Positions 1 to 4,546 of a stretch of 5,085 nucleotides of DNA are shown here, one piece after another. The position numbers and the translations under genes are program-made. The DNA comes from Acidobacteriota bacterium. Its GTDB lineage: Bacteria; Acidobacteriota; Vicinamibacteria; Vicinamibacterales; JAKQTR01. The notes under the pieces are model-generated. The model was not told the DNA's origin, did no database searches, and saw nothing but the letters and a program-made list of their open reading frames with translations. The stretch lies in contig JAPKZP010000386.1 in assembly GCA_026393735.1 (NCBI GenBank), positions 1 to 5,085 on the forward strand. Direction: 5' to 3'. Every line of letters begins with the position of its first letter. The first letter of the stretch is position 1.

Positions 1-103
1 CCTTCGTCAGCGCCGCCGTCAGCGTCGTCTTTCCGTGGTCAATGTGGCCAATCGTCCCCACGTTCACGTGAGGTTTCGACCGATCAAATTTTTCCTTCGC
101 CAT
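1..103 (-). CDS. tuf: Elongation factor Tu, N-terminal fragment (cut by window edge)
   Basis: EF-Tu is the cytoplasmic GTPase that delivers aminoacyl-tRNA to the ribosomal A site. Only the first 34 codons are in the window; the gene runs off the low-coordinate edge. The translation begins MAKEKFDRSKPHVNVGTIGH and continues into the P-loop: GHIDHGKTT at about residues 19-27 has the G1 form GHxDHGKT typical of EF-Tu. The ATG is at 103-101. No strong Shine-Dalgarno is visible; GGGG lies about 6-9 nt upstream. The gene starts 74 nt after the CCA end of tRNA-Thr(GGT), so it is probably co-transcribed with the four tRNAs, as tufB is in E. coli. Whether there is a second tuf copy cannot be judged here. 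The identification is very secure. Confidence 0.97.
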   Translation of the reverse strand, partial: MAKEKFDRSKPHVNVGTIGHIDHGKTTLTAALTK

Positions 104-131
104 GGCTGGACCCCGTCGCTTGGTGGTTGCG

Positions 132-147
132 GCCTCCCGCAGGAGGC
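132..147 (-). repeat. Short perfect inverted repeat in the tuf leader
   Basis: A 6-bp stem (gcctcc / ggaggc) with a 4-nt loop lies between tRNA-Thr(GGT) and tuf. On the transcript it would form a compact hairpin ending about 28 nt before the tuf ATG. One arm contains GGAGG, but that is too far from the start codon to be the tuf ribosome binding site. There is no following U-run, so it does not look like a terminator. A role in tRNA 3' processing or leader structure is only a guess. Confidence 0.4.
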
Positions 148-177
148 GACGTTAATAGCCTGACACCCTTCGAAAAC

Positions 178-253
<76 letters not shown>

Positions 254-339
254 CATCAACGCGCCTGCAATCCGTCGACGCGCCAGCATTGGCTTGCCCA
301 GCCGTCGCTCGCGAATCCTCCGCCGTCACGCTGCCCGGT

Positions 340-358
340 CGAAGGCTGCCCGCCTTCG
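340..358 (-). repeat. Inverted repeat (hairpin 3 of the spacer)
   Basis: A perfect 6-bp stem, cgaagg/ccttcg, with a 7-nt loop (ctgcccg). It is the third hairpin in transcription order within the tRNA-Gly to tRNA-Thr(GGT) spacer. It has no downstream U-run. Confidence 0.45.
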
Positions 359-360
359 CC

Positions 361-384
361 CGTTGCGCGCTCCCTCACGCAACG
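361..384 (-). repeat. Inverted repeat (hairpin 2 of the spacer)
   Basis: A perfect 7-bp stem, cgttgcg/cgcaacg, with a 10-nt loop. It lies directly next to the hairpin at 340-358, with 2 nt between them. Confidence 0.5.
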
Positions 385-409
385 AGCTACGGCGTGGCAT
401 TCCGCCGAA

Positions 410-434
410 GCGCCCCTGCGCTACCTCGGGGCGC
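410..434 (-). repeat. Inverted repeat (hairpin 1 of the spacer)
   Basis: A perfect 7-bp GC-only stem, gcgcccc/ggggcgc, with an 11-nt loop. It sits 9 nt downstream of the encoded CCA of tRNA-Gly, where it could affect 3' trimming. It has no U-run. Confidence 0.5.
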
Positions 435-443
435 GAAGGGGAA

Positions 444-518
444 TGGAGCGGGAGACGGGGATCGAACCCGCGACCAACAGCTTGGAAGGCTGTGACTCTA
501 CCACTGAGTTACTCCCGC
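444..518 (-). tRNA. glyT: tRNA-Gly(TCC)
   Basis: A complete 75-nt tRNA with CCA encoded at 446-444. The acceptor stem GCGGGAG pairs with CTCCCGC and the discriminator is T. The anticodon stem ACAGC/GCTGT holds loop CTTCCAA, giving anticodon TCC (at 486-484), which reads GGA and GGG. The T-arm is GCGGG-TTCGATC-CCCGT with one G-U closing pair. Its position matches glyT of the E. coli tufB operon. Confidence 0.97.
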
Positions 519-552
519 CAACTGCCCGCACACCCGACCTCGAACCTGCCAA

Positions 553-577
553 CCTTCGCGCGCATCGAGAGCGAAGG
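553..577 (-). repeat. Inverted repeat just after tRNA-Tyr
   Basis: A perfect 7-bp stem, ccttcgc/gcgaagg, with an 11-nt loop. On the transcript the hairpin starts 2 nt after the encoded CCA of tRNA-Tyr. No U-run follows, so a processing or stability structure is more likely than a terminator. Confidence 0.5.
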
Positions 578-578
578 C

Positions 579-665
579 TGGTGGGGAGGGGAGGATTCGA
601 ACCTCCGAAGGCGCATGGCCGACAGATTTACAGTCTGTTGCATTTGACCGCTCTGCAACCTCCCC
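579..665 (-). tRNA. tyrU: tRNA-Tyr(GTA)
   Basis: A complete 87-nt class II tRNA with CCA encoded at 581-579. The acceptor stem GGGGAGG pairs with CCTCCCC and the discriminator is A. The anticodon stem ACAGA/TCTGT holds loop CTGTAAA, giving anticodon GTA (at 631-629), which reads UAC and UAU. A long variable arm, as expected for bacterial tRNA-Tyr, precedes T-arm GGAGG-TTCGAAT-CCTCC. Confidence 0.97.
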
Positions 666-701
666 GACCGTTTCCCATCTGACCCGCGCGCCCCGAACCG
701 A

Positions 702-778
702 TGGAGCTGGCGGAGGGATTTGAACCCACGACCCGCTGATTACAAATCAGCCGCTCTACCGGACTGAGCTACGCCAGC
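702..778 (-). tRNA. thrU: tRNA-Thr(TGT)
   Basis: A complete 77-nt tRNA with CCA encoded at 704-702. The acceptor stem GCTGGCG pairs with CGCCAGC and the discriminator is T. The anticodon stem GCTGA/TCAGC holds loop TTTGTAA, giving anticodon TGT (at 744-742), which reads ACA and ACG. The T-arm is GTGGG-TTCAAAT-CCCTC, with one T-T mismatch at the second stem pair (50-64). It is the first tRNA of the operon, as thrU is in E. coli. Confidence 0.96.
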
Positions 779-792
779 CAGACGAATCTACA

Positions 793-821
793 AGAGTAGC
801 ACGTTGCGTGCCACCGCGCAA
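793..821 (-). promoter_or_regulatory. Candidate proximal promoter of the tRNA-tuf operon
   Basis: On the minus strand, TTGCGC (821-816) and TACTCT (798-793) are separated by exactly 17 nt, giving a sigma70-like pair upstream of tRNA-Thr(TGT). Each hexamer matches 3 of 6 consensus positions. The predicted start near 786 would leave only a few nt of leader before the first tRNA. The spacing and position are good, but the hexamers are weak. Confidence 0.4.
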
Positions 822-887
822 CCCGCTCACCCGGAAGCGATTCCACGCGGGAGAGGGGTCAGGTGGTGCCATCGCTGGCTTCGAAAC

Positions 888-905
888 CGCCCCTCGCACG
901 GGGCG
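888..905 (-). other. Hairpin between rlmB and the tRNA operon
   Basis: A perfect 6-bp stem, cgcccc/ggggcg, with a 6-nt loop. On the minus strand it is followed by GGTTTCG rather than a real U-tract. It could be a poor terminator for the ispDF-gltX-rlmB transcript, about 60 nt after the rlmB stop. If the TATAAT site at 915-920 is used, it would instead lie at the very 5' end of the tRNA operon transcript. Confidence 0.3.
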
Positions 906-914
906 CAATCGCTC

Positions 915-945
915 ATTATAGCGTGGATGGCCCGCCCCGGCGCAA
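915..945 (-). promoter_or_regulatory. Candidate distal promoter of the tRNA-tuf operon
   Basis: A perfect -10 hexamer TATAAT (920-915, minus strand) stands out in GC-rich DNA. TTGCGC lies 19 nt upstream (945-940), a longer spacing than the usual 16-18. It lies just past the rlmB stop codon and 137 nt before tRNA-Thr(TGT), so it could drive the tRNA-tuf operon alone or together with the site at 793-821. Confidence 0.45.
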
Positions 946-964
946 GCCGCGGCAAGAACAGGGC

Positions 965-1690
965 CTACCGGGGTCCCGCGGCTCGGCGCTGCCGGACCGC
1001 CTCGAACAGCACCACCGCCGCGGCGGCCGAGACGTTGAGGCTCCCGACGTGGCCCTGCATCGGGATCGAGGCGAGATGATCGCACGTGTCCCGCACCAGG
1101 CGGCGCAGGCCCTGCCCTTCCGCGCCCAGCACCAGGGCTGTCGGCTGGGTGAAGTCCATCTGCGCGTACGACGCCGTCGCGCCGGCGTCGAGGCCGACGG
1201 TCCACACGCCGGCGTCCTTGAGTTCGTCGATCGCCCGCGCGATGTTGACGACATTCGCGATCCGGACGTGCGCGACGGCGCCCGCAGAGGCCTTGGCGGC
1301 CGCGCCATCGAGCCTGGCCGCATGACGCGTCTGCCGCACCACGCCATGCGCGCCGGCGGCATCGACGGTCCGCAGGATGGCCCCGAGGTTGTGAGGATCT
1401 TCGATCCCGTCAAGCACGACGAGAAGCGGCGGTCCCTCGGCGAGGGCGACGAGCTCCCGCACGTCGTAGTCGCGCGCGTCGTCGATGTCCGCCACCACGC
1501 CCTGGTGCACGCCGCCGTGGGCCGCACGGTCGAGCTCCGCGGGCGGGACCACGTGGACCGGCACTCCCTGCGCACGAGCCAGGTCGCGGATGTCACGCAC
1601 GCGATCCCGGGCGGTGGCGACCACGCGGATCTGCCGCACGCTGCCGGCCCGCAGGGCCTCGAGGATGGGGTTGATGCCGTAGATGAGCAT
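965..1690 (-). CDS. rlmB: 23S rRNA (guanosine-2'-O-)-methyltransferase, TrmH/SpoU family
   Basis: RlmB uses S-adenosylmethionine to methylate the ribose of a guanosine in domain V of 23S rRNA (G2251 in E. coli) during large-subunit assembly. The 241-residue product has the family's usual length and two parts. The N-terminal L30e-like RNA-binding part opens MLIYGINPILEAL and has HQGVVA at 62-67. The C-terminal SPOUT knot carries motif 1 (DPHNLGAILR, 98-107; N101, R107), motif 2 (LVLGAEGQGLR, 186-196; E191) and motif 3 (IPMQGHVGSLNVS, 209-221; N219). The ATG at 1690 is preferred because homology begins there; the frame stays open upstream to 1858, but that part only shadows gltX. It starts 16 nt after the gltX stop with a weak ribosome binding site, suggesting coupled translation. 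RlmB versus another TrmH-family enzyme rests on HQGVVA and overall length. It appears intact. Confidence 0.92.
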   Translation of the reverse strand: MLIYGINPILEALRAGSVRQIRVVATARDRVRDIRDLARAQGVPVHVVPPAELDRAAHGGVHQGVVADIDDARDYDVRELVALAEGPPLLVVLDGIEDPHNLGAILRTVDAAGAHGVVRQTRHAARLDGAAAKASAGAVAHVRIANVVNIARAIDELKDAGVWTVGLDAGATASYAQMDFTQPTALVLGAEGQGLRRLVRDTCDHLASIPMQGHVGSLNVSAAAAVVLFEAVRQRRAAGPR

Positions 1691-1706
1691 GGCTGTCTTC
1701 AGCGGA

Positions 1707-2126
1707 TTACGTACCCGAGTCCTTCCCGGCTGCCTCCGCAAACCGCGCCGCCCGCTCCCGGCACCCGAGGATCGGGCGCACGCCATCACCGGGCGAAAGC
1801 TCGGCCCCGCGATCGATGGCGGGCACGGCGAGGTCGAGTTCCGGCCCGCCTGACTCACCTGTGAGGGCCACGCGGATCGGGTGAAACAGGTGCTTGCCCT
1901 TCTGCCCGGTCGCCTGCCTGACCCTTCCTGCGACCGCTCGGAATGCTTCGCGGTCCAGCCGCGGGGCGGCCGACAGTTCGCGCGCGAGCGCGGTGATCAC
2001 GTCGCGGGCGCCAGGTCCGCGCACGACCTCCTGCACGTCGGCCTGTTCGAGGGCCTGCGCCGGCTCGAACTCGAAGACGAACCGCACGCGCGACGCGATC
2101 TCCTCGACGCGATCCACCGACCCGCC
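1707..2126 (-). pseudogene. gltX: gltX C-terminal part, out of frame with the rest of the gene
   Basis: This is the missing C-terminal third of GluRS, shifted by -1 relative to the frame at 3187-1997. It reads GGSVDRVEEIASRVRFVFEF and continues through an all-helical anticodon-binding domain to TAA at 1709-1707. Typical features are GQKGKHLFHPIRVALTG and GPELDLAVPAIDRG near the end. In GluRS this domain recognises the tRNA-Glu anticodon. Joining both frames near 2126 gives about 490 residues, close to a normal GluRS (about 470-500). No start codon with a ribosome binding site sits at the join, so this is not an independent gene. The join is in a G/C-only run (gcgcgcgcggcggg on the minus strand), where an indel error is easy. 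However, the helix normally expected before SVDR looks short, so a small deletion is also possible. Confidence 0.85.
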
Positions 2127-3187
2127 GCGCGCGCCTGTGGCGTCGGCTCTTCCACGTAGCCGGCTTTCACGAAATGCGTCATCGCCAGGTCGACGATGCG
2201 GTCCGGCTCGGCGATGCGCAGGTAGTGCCTGTTCACCCACGCCAGCTTCTCGATGTCGAACACGGCGGCGCTGTGGCCCACGTGGTCGAGCGAGAATCGG
2301 CGCGACAGCTCCGCCGCCGGGAGCAACTCGTCGCCGCCCCCGGGGGACCACCCCAGCAGCGCCAGGTAGTTCACGAGCGCTTCGGGCAGGTAGCCGCGCG
2401 TGCGGAACTCCGCCACCGACGTCGCCCCGTGCCGTTTCGACAGCGGCGTGTGGTCGGGGCCCAGCACCATCGCGAGGTGCGCGAACGCGGGCGGCTGAAA
2501 GCCCATCGCCTCGTACAGCAGCACCTGCCGCGGGGTGTTCGAGATGTGGTCCTCGCCGCGGATGACGTGGGTGATCTCCATCAGCGCATCGTCGATGACC
2601 ACCGCAAAGTTGTAGGCAGGGTTCCCGTCGGAGCGCACGAGCACGGGGTCGCCGATGACGTCCGTGCTGAACTGCACGACGCCGCGCACGACGTCGTGAA
2701 ACACCACCTCGCGCGCATCGGGCACACGGAACCGCACGACGGCAGTTTCGCCGTCCGCGATGCGCTGGCGCGCCCGGTCGATGGGCAGGTCGCGGCAGCG
2801 CCCGGCGTACTTGGGAGGACGGCCGGATTCGAGCGCGGCGCGGCGATCCGCCTCGAGATCCTCGACCGAGCAGAAGCAGTAGTACGCGTGACCATGCTCG
2901 ATGAGTTCGGTCGCGTACGAGCGGTAGAGGTCGAGCCGTTCCGATTGCCGGTAGGGCCCGTGCGCCCCTCCCACATCGGGGCCTTCGTCCCAGTTGAGAC
3001 CGAGCCACCGGAGATCCTCGAGAATCCCTCGCTCCGATTCCCGCGTGGACCGTTCGACGTCCGTGTCCTCGATGCGCAGCACGAACGTGCCGCCGCTGCC
3101 CTGCGCCAGGAGCCAGTTGAACAACGCCGTGCGGGCGTTCCCCACGTGGAGGAGACCCGTTGGACTTGGTGCAAACCGCAGTCGCAT
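1997..3187 (-). CDS. gltX: Glutamyl-tRNA synthetase, catalytic part (gene frameshifted near 2126)
   Basis: GluRS is a cytoplasmic class I aminoacyl-tRNA synthetase that charges tRNA-Glu. The ATG at 3187 gives MRLRFAPSPTGLLHVGN, with the HIGH-type motif HVGN at 14-17. Further motifs are LRIEDTD (37-43), YNFAVVIDD (192-200), GEDHISNTPRQ (211-221) and the KMSKS-type signature LSKRHGA (249-255). A CxCx24Cx pattern (C104, C106, C131) matches the zinc site of E. coli GluRS, but the fourth ligand is D133 instead of His. Family sequence ends near residue 355. After that the frame runs through about 40 low-complexity Arg/Ser-rich residues to TGA at 1999-1997, while the true C-terminus continues in the -1 frame (1707-2126). 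The start is 15 nt after the ispF-frame stop; AGAAGG about 11 nt before the ATG can serve as ribosome binding site. GluRS is normally essential, so a sequence error or another intact copy is expected. Confidence 0.93.
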   Translation of the reverse strand: MRLRFAPSPTGLLHVGNARTALFNWLLAQGSGGTFVLRIEDTDVERSTRESERGILEDLRWLGLNWDEGPDVGGAHGPYRQSERLDLYRSYATELIEHGHAYYCFCSVEDLEADRRAALESGRPPKYAGRCRDLPIDRARQRIADGETAVVRFRVPDAREVVFHDVVRGVVQFSTDVIGDPVLVRSDGNPAYNFAVVIDDALMEITHVIRGEDHISNTPRQVLLYEAMGFQPPAFAHLAMVLGPDHTPLSKRHGATSVAEFRTRGYLPEALVNYLALLGWSPGGGDELLPAAELSRRFSLDHVGHSAAVFDIEKLAWVNRHYLRIAEPDRIVDLAMTHFVKAGYVEEPTPQARAAGRWIASRRSRRACGSSSSSSRRRPSNRPTCRRSCADLAPAT

Positions 3188-3202
3188 GCCGAACCCAGCC
3201 TT

Positions 3203-3457
3203 CTACGCGAGCGCCGCGAGCAGGGCGACCGCGTGGACCGCCATCGCGTTGCCGCGGCCGATCTCGCCGACGGCTTCGTTGGTCTTGCCTTTCACGCTCA
3301 CCGCGCCGACCTCCACGCCGAGCGTCGCCGCCAGGCTTGCCCGGATGGCGTTCGGGTTGTAGAGATCCGTATGCGGATCAGCCGCGATCAGGGCCGCGAC
3401 GCCCGCGCCATCCGCGCTTCGCAGCACGGCCCCGACATTGCCCGGCTTCTCGACGCC
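3203..3457 (-). pseudogene. ispF: IspF C-terminal part with SpoU-like insert, out of frame with ispDF
   Basis: This reading frame is -1 relative to the ispDF ORF and ends in TAG at 3205-3203. From about 3345 onward it is genuine IspF C-terminus: RASLAATLGVEVGAVSVKGK, TNEAVGEIGRGNA, then AVHAVALL. This matches E. coli IspF from about residue 113 to the end, including the KxxTxE and GRGE-type segment. Before that, from 3457 to about 3335, the residues are not IspF at all but SpoU methyltransferase motif 1 (entered separately). A GTG at 3427 could formally start a 74-codon ORF, but homology runs through it, so I regard it as a broken piece of ispDF and not a gene. The stop lies 15 nt before the gltX ATG. 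Confidence 0.85.
3335..3457 (-). other. SpoU/TrmH methyltransferase motif-1 segment inside ispF
   Basis: About 41 residues read GVEKPGNVGAVLRSAD, then GAGVAALIAADPHTD, then LYNPNAIRAS. The pattern E-K-P-G-N-x-G-A-x-x-R-(S/T)-A-D-x-x-G-V is SPOUT motif 1, with its Asn and Arg at the usual spacing. DLYNPNAIRAS is the continuation seen in TrmH-family rRNA/tRNA 2'-O-methyltransferases. It replaces roughly E. coli IspF residues 65-112. It is not a copy of rlmB in this window, whose motif 1 is IEDPHNLGAILRTVDAAG followed by unrelated residues. The right-hand join falls at (A-I)-R-A-S, where IspF itself commonly has (A-M)-R-A-S or a close variant, so the two genes could share microhomology there. 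Motifs 2 and 3 of SpoU are absent, so this segment cannot be a methyltransferase. Confidence 0.8.
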
Positions 3458-4350
3458 GTGTCCGGGAAGTGCCGGCCGATGTCGCCCTGGGCCAGCGCGC
3501 CGAGGATCGCGTCGGTCAGGGCGTGCGAGAGCACATCGGCGTCCGAGTGTCCGACCAGCCCCTTGACGAACGGCACCGTCACGCCGCCGAGCACGAGCGG
3601 CCGGCCCTCAGCGAGCGTGTGCAAGTCGTACCCGATTCCGATGCGCAGCCGCGGCGCCGCGGCCGGGGATCCCGAGAGTGCCTGGGCCATGGTCAGGTCC
3701 GTCATCGTCGTGATCTTCAGGTTCGTCGTCTCGCCGGCCACGAGCCGTACCGGATAGCCCGCCGCTTCGGCGAGTGCCGCTTCATCGGTCGCGATCGCCT
3801 CGCCGTCGTTCGCGGCGAGGGCCGCCGCGAGGACCTCGGTGCGAAAGGCCTGCGGCGTCTGCGCGAGGAAGACGCGGTCACGCGGCACGGTCCGCTCCAC
3901 CCGCAGCGGATCGTCGGGGCCCGCCTCCCGGGCCAGCTTGATCGTGTCGCTCGCCGGCAGGGCCGCCAGGGCCGCCCCCTCCTCCCACGCCGCGTCGATG
4001 GTGCGCGTGATGAGGTCGGGGCTGGCGAACGGACGGGCTGCGTCGTGAATCACGACGAGGTCGACGCGCTCGCGCAGAACCGCGAAGCCGTTGGCCACGG
4101 AGTCCTGCCGGCGCGCACCGCCGGGCACAATCGTCACGGGCTTTCCGACGTGCTGCAGATAGGGCGGCGGATCGGCCGCCAGGTCGGCCGGCAGCACGAC
4201 GACGATCTCGTCGATGCGCAGATGCGCGGCCAGACACTCGACGGACCGCTGCAGAATCTGGACCCCGCCGACCGTGAGCAGTTGCTTGGGGACACCGGCG
4301 CCGAGCCGATCCCCCCGCCCGCCGGCTGCGATGATCGCTCCTACGCGCAT
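3388..4350 (-). CDS. ispDF: Fused IspD-IspF (MEP pathway), IspF domain disrupted
   Basis: IspD joins CTP to MEP to make CDP-ME. IspF cyclises CDP-ME 2-phosphate to MEcPP. Residues 1-225 are a complete IspD: AAGGRGDRLG (8-17) and VPKQ (20-23) for CTP binding, GGARRQDSV (77-85), IHDAARPF (101-108), FLAQTPQAF (161-169), ATDEAALAE (187-195) and TTNLKITT (208-215). After a short SGSPAAAP linker the IspF domain starts RIGIGYDLH, with predicted zinc ligands D242, H244 and H276, plus D290 in GDIG. It is normal to HFPDT (298). The frame then leaves IspF and ends at TGA 3390-3388 after 22 unrelated residues. The IspF end lies in another frame (3203-3457) behind a foreign segment. IspD activity is plausible; IspF activity is not. 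The ATG at 4350 is chosen because IspD homology starts there; 16 upstream codons are spurious. IspDF fusions are known in several phyla. Confidence 0.93.
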   Translation of the reverse strand: MRVGAIIAAGGRGDRLGAGVPKQLLTVGGVQILQRSVECLAAHLRIDEIVVVLPADLAADPPPYLQHVGKPVTIVPGGARRQDSVANGFAVLRERVDLVVIHDAARPFASPDLITRTIDAAWEEGAALAALPASDTIKLAREAGPDDPLRVERTVPRDRVFLAQTPQAFRTEVLAAALAANDGEAIATDEAALAEAAGYPVRLVAGETTNLKITTMTDLTMAQALSGSPAAAPRLRIGIGYDLHTLAEGRPLVLGGVTVPFVKGLVGHSDADVLSHALTDAILGALAQGDIGRHFPDTASRSRAMSGPCCEARMARASRP

Positions 4351-4351
4351 G

Positions 4352-4501
4352 TCAGGACACCCACCGCCAGGTCTCGCGGCCCTCCGCGCAGCGTGCAAAC
4401 CGCTCAGCCGTCAGATCGAGCACCCGGTTCATCGAAGCGCCATCCACCGTTGCCGGTCCGAGCACGACCGCCATCACCCGCCCCACTCCCGGTCTCACCA
4501 T
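4352..4501 (-). CDS. Doubtful 49-codon ORF between plsC and ispDF
   Basis: I do not recognise this product. An ATG at 4501 opens 49 codons ending in TGA at 4354-4352, which sits 1 nt before the ispDF ATG (TGACATG on the minus strand). That arrangement would allow coupled translation, and ispDF has no strong ribosome binding site of its own (only GGTGGG about 10-15 nt upstream). The product starts MVRPGVGRVMAVVLGPATVD and ends ETWRWVS. There is no signal peptide, clear membrane segment or known motif. About 79% of third positions are G or C, compatible with coding but not decisive in GC-rich DNA. It is in the same frame as plsC, after the plsC stop. It may be chance. Confidence 0.25.
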   Translation of the reverse strand: MVRPGVGRVMAVVLGPATVDGASMNRVLDLTAERFARCAEGRETWRWVS

Positions 4502-4531
4502 TGTACGCGCCGAGTCGCACGATGCGCGCAA
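4500..4531 (-). promoter_or_regulatory. Candidate promoter for the ispDF-gltX-rlmB operon
   Basis: TACAAT (4505-4500, minus strand) matches the -10 consensus at 5 of 6 positions. The nearest TTG-type -35, TTGCGC (4531-4526), is 20 nt upstream, which is too far for a good sigma70 promoter. If used, the start near 4493 would give a leader of about 140 nt before ispDF and would lie inside the doubtful 49-codon ORF, so the two interpretations compete. Confidence 0.3.
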
Positions 4532-4546
4532 GGTCCGGCGAGACCG

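Larger units (their letters stand above)
254..443 (-). other. Long structured spacer between tRNA-Gly and tRNA-Thr(GGT)
   Basis: This 190-nt gap is long for a tRNA operon spacer. I see no gene in it. It holds three perfect inverted repeats in a row: 410-434 (7-bp stem gcgcccc/ggggcgc, 11-nt loop), 361-384 (7-bp stem cgttgcg/cgcaacg, 10-nt loop) and 340-358 (6-bp stem cgaagg/ccttcg, 7-nt loop). In the precursor RNA these would be three successive hairpins. Part of the region (GTAGCTCGTTGCG...GGGAGC on the minus strand) resembles a tRNA D-arm, but I find no matching acceptor, anticodon or T-arm. Confidence 0.5.

Noticed and set aside
133..137. GGAGG in the tuf leader as the tuf ribosome binding site
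   Set aside because: It lies about 29 nt from the ATG and inside a perfect hairpin stem, too far to set the start.
360..405. Possible degenerate tRNA, with a D-arm-like stretch on the minus strand
   Set aside because: No pairing acceptor stem, anticodon arm or TTC-type T-loop could be assembled around it.
289..682. Plus-strand open frames across the tRNA cluster (for example one containing GDGDRTRDQQLG)
   Set aside because: They are translations of antisense tRNA genes; such peptides are well-known false proteins.
863..1864. Long plus-strand open frame of 333 codons opposite rlmB
   Set aside because: It is the antisense shadow of rlmB and the end of gltX in GC-rich DNA. It is Arg/His/Pro-rich, with no recognisable domain.
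2115..2135. Programmed -1 ribosomal frameshift in gltX
   Set aside because: There is no X-XXY-YYZ slippery heptamer or obvious stimulatory structure, and GluRS is not known to use frameshifting.
3335..3457. A mobile element inserted into ispF
   Set aside because: There are no terminal inverted repeats, target duplication or transposase. IspF sequence is replaced, not merely interrupted.
2174..3757. Plus-strand open frame of 527 codons opposite gltX and ispF
   Set aside because: The opposite strand encodes clear GluRS and IspF motifs. The plus-strand product has no recognisable domain and is explained by high GC.
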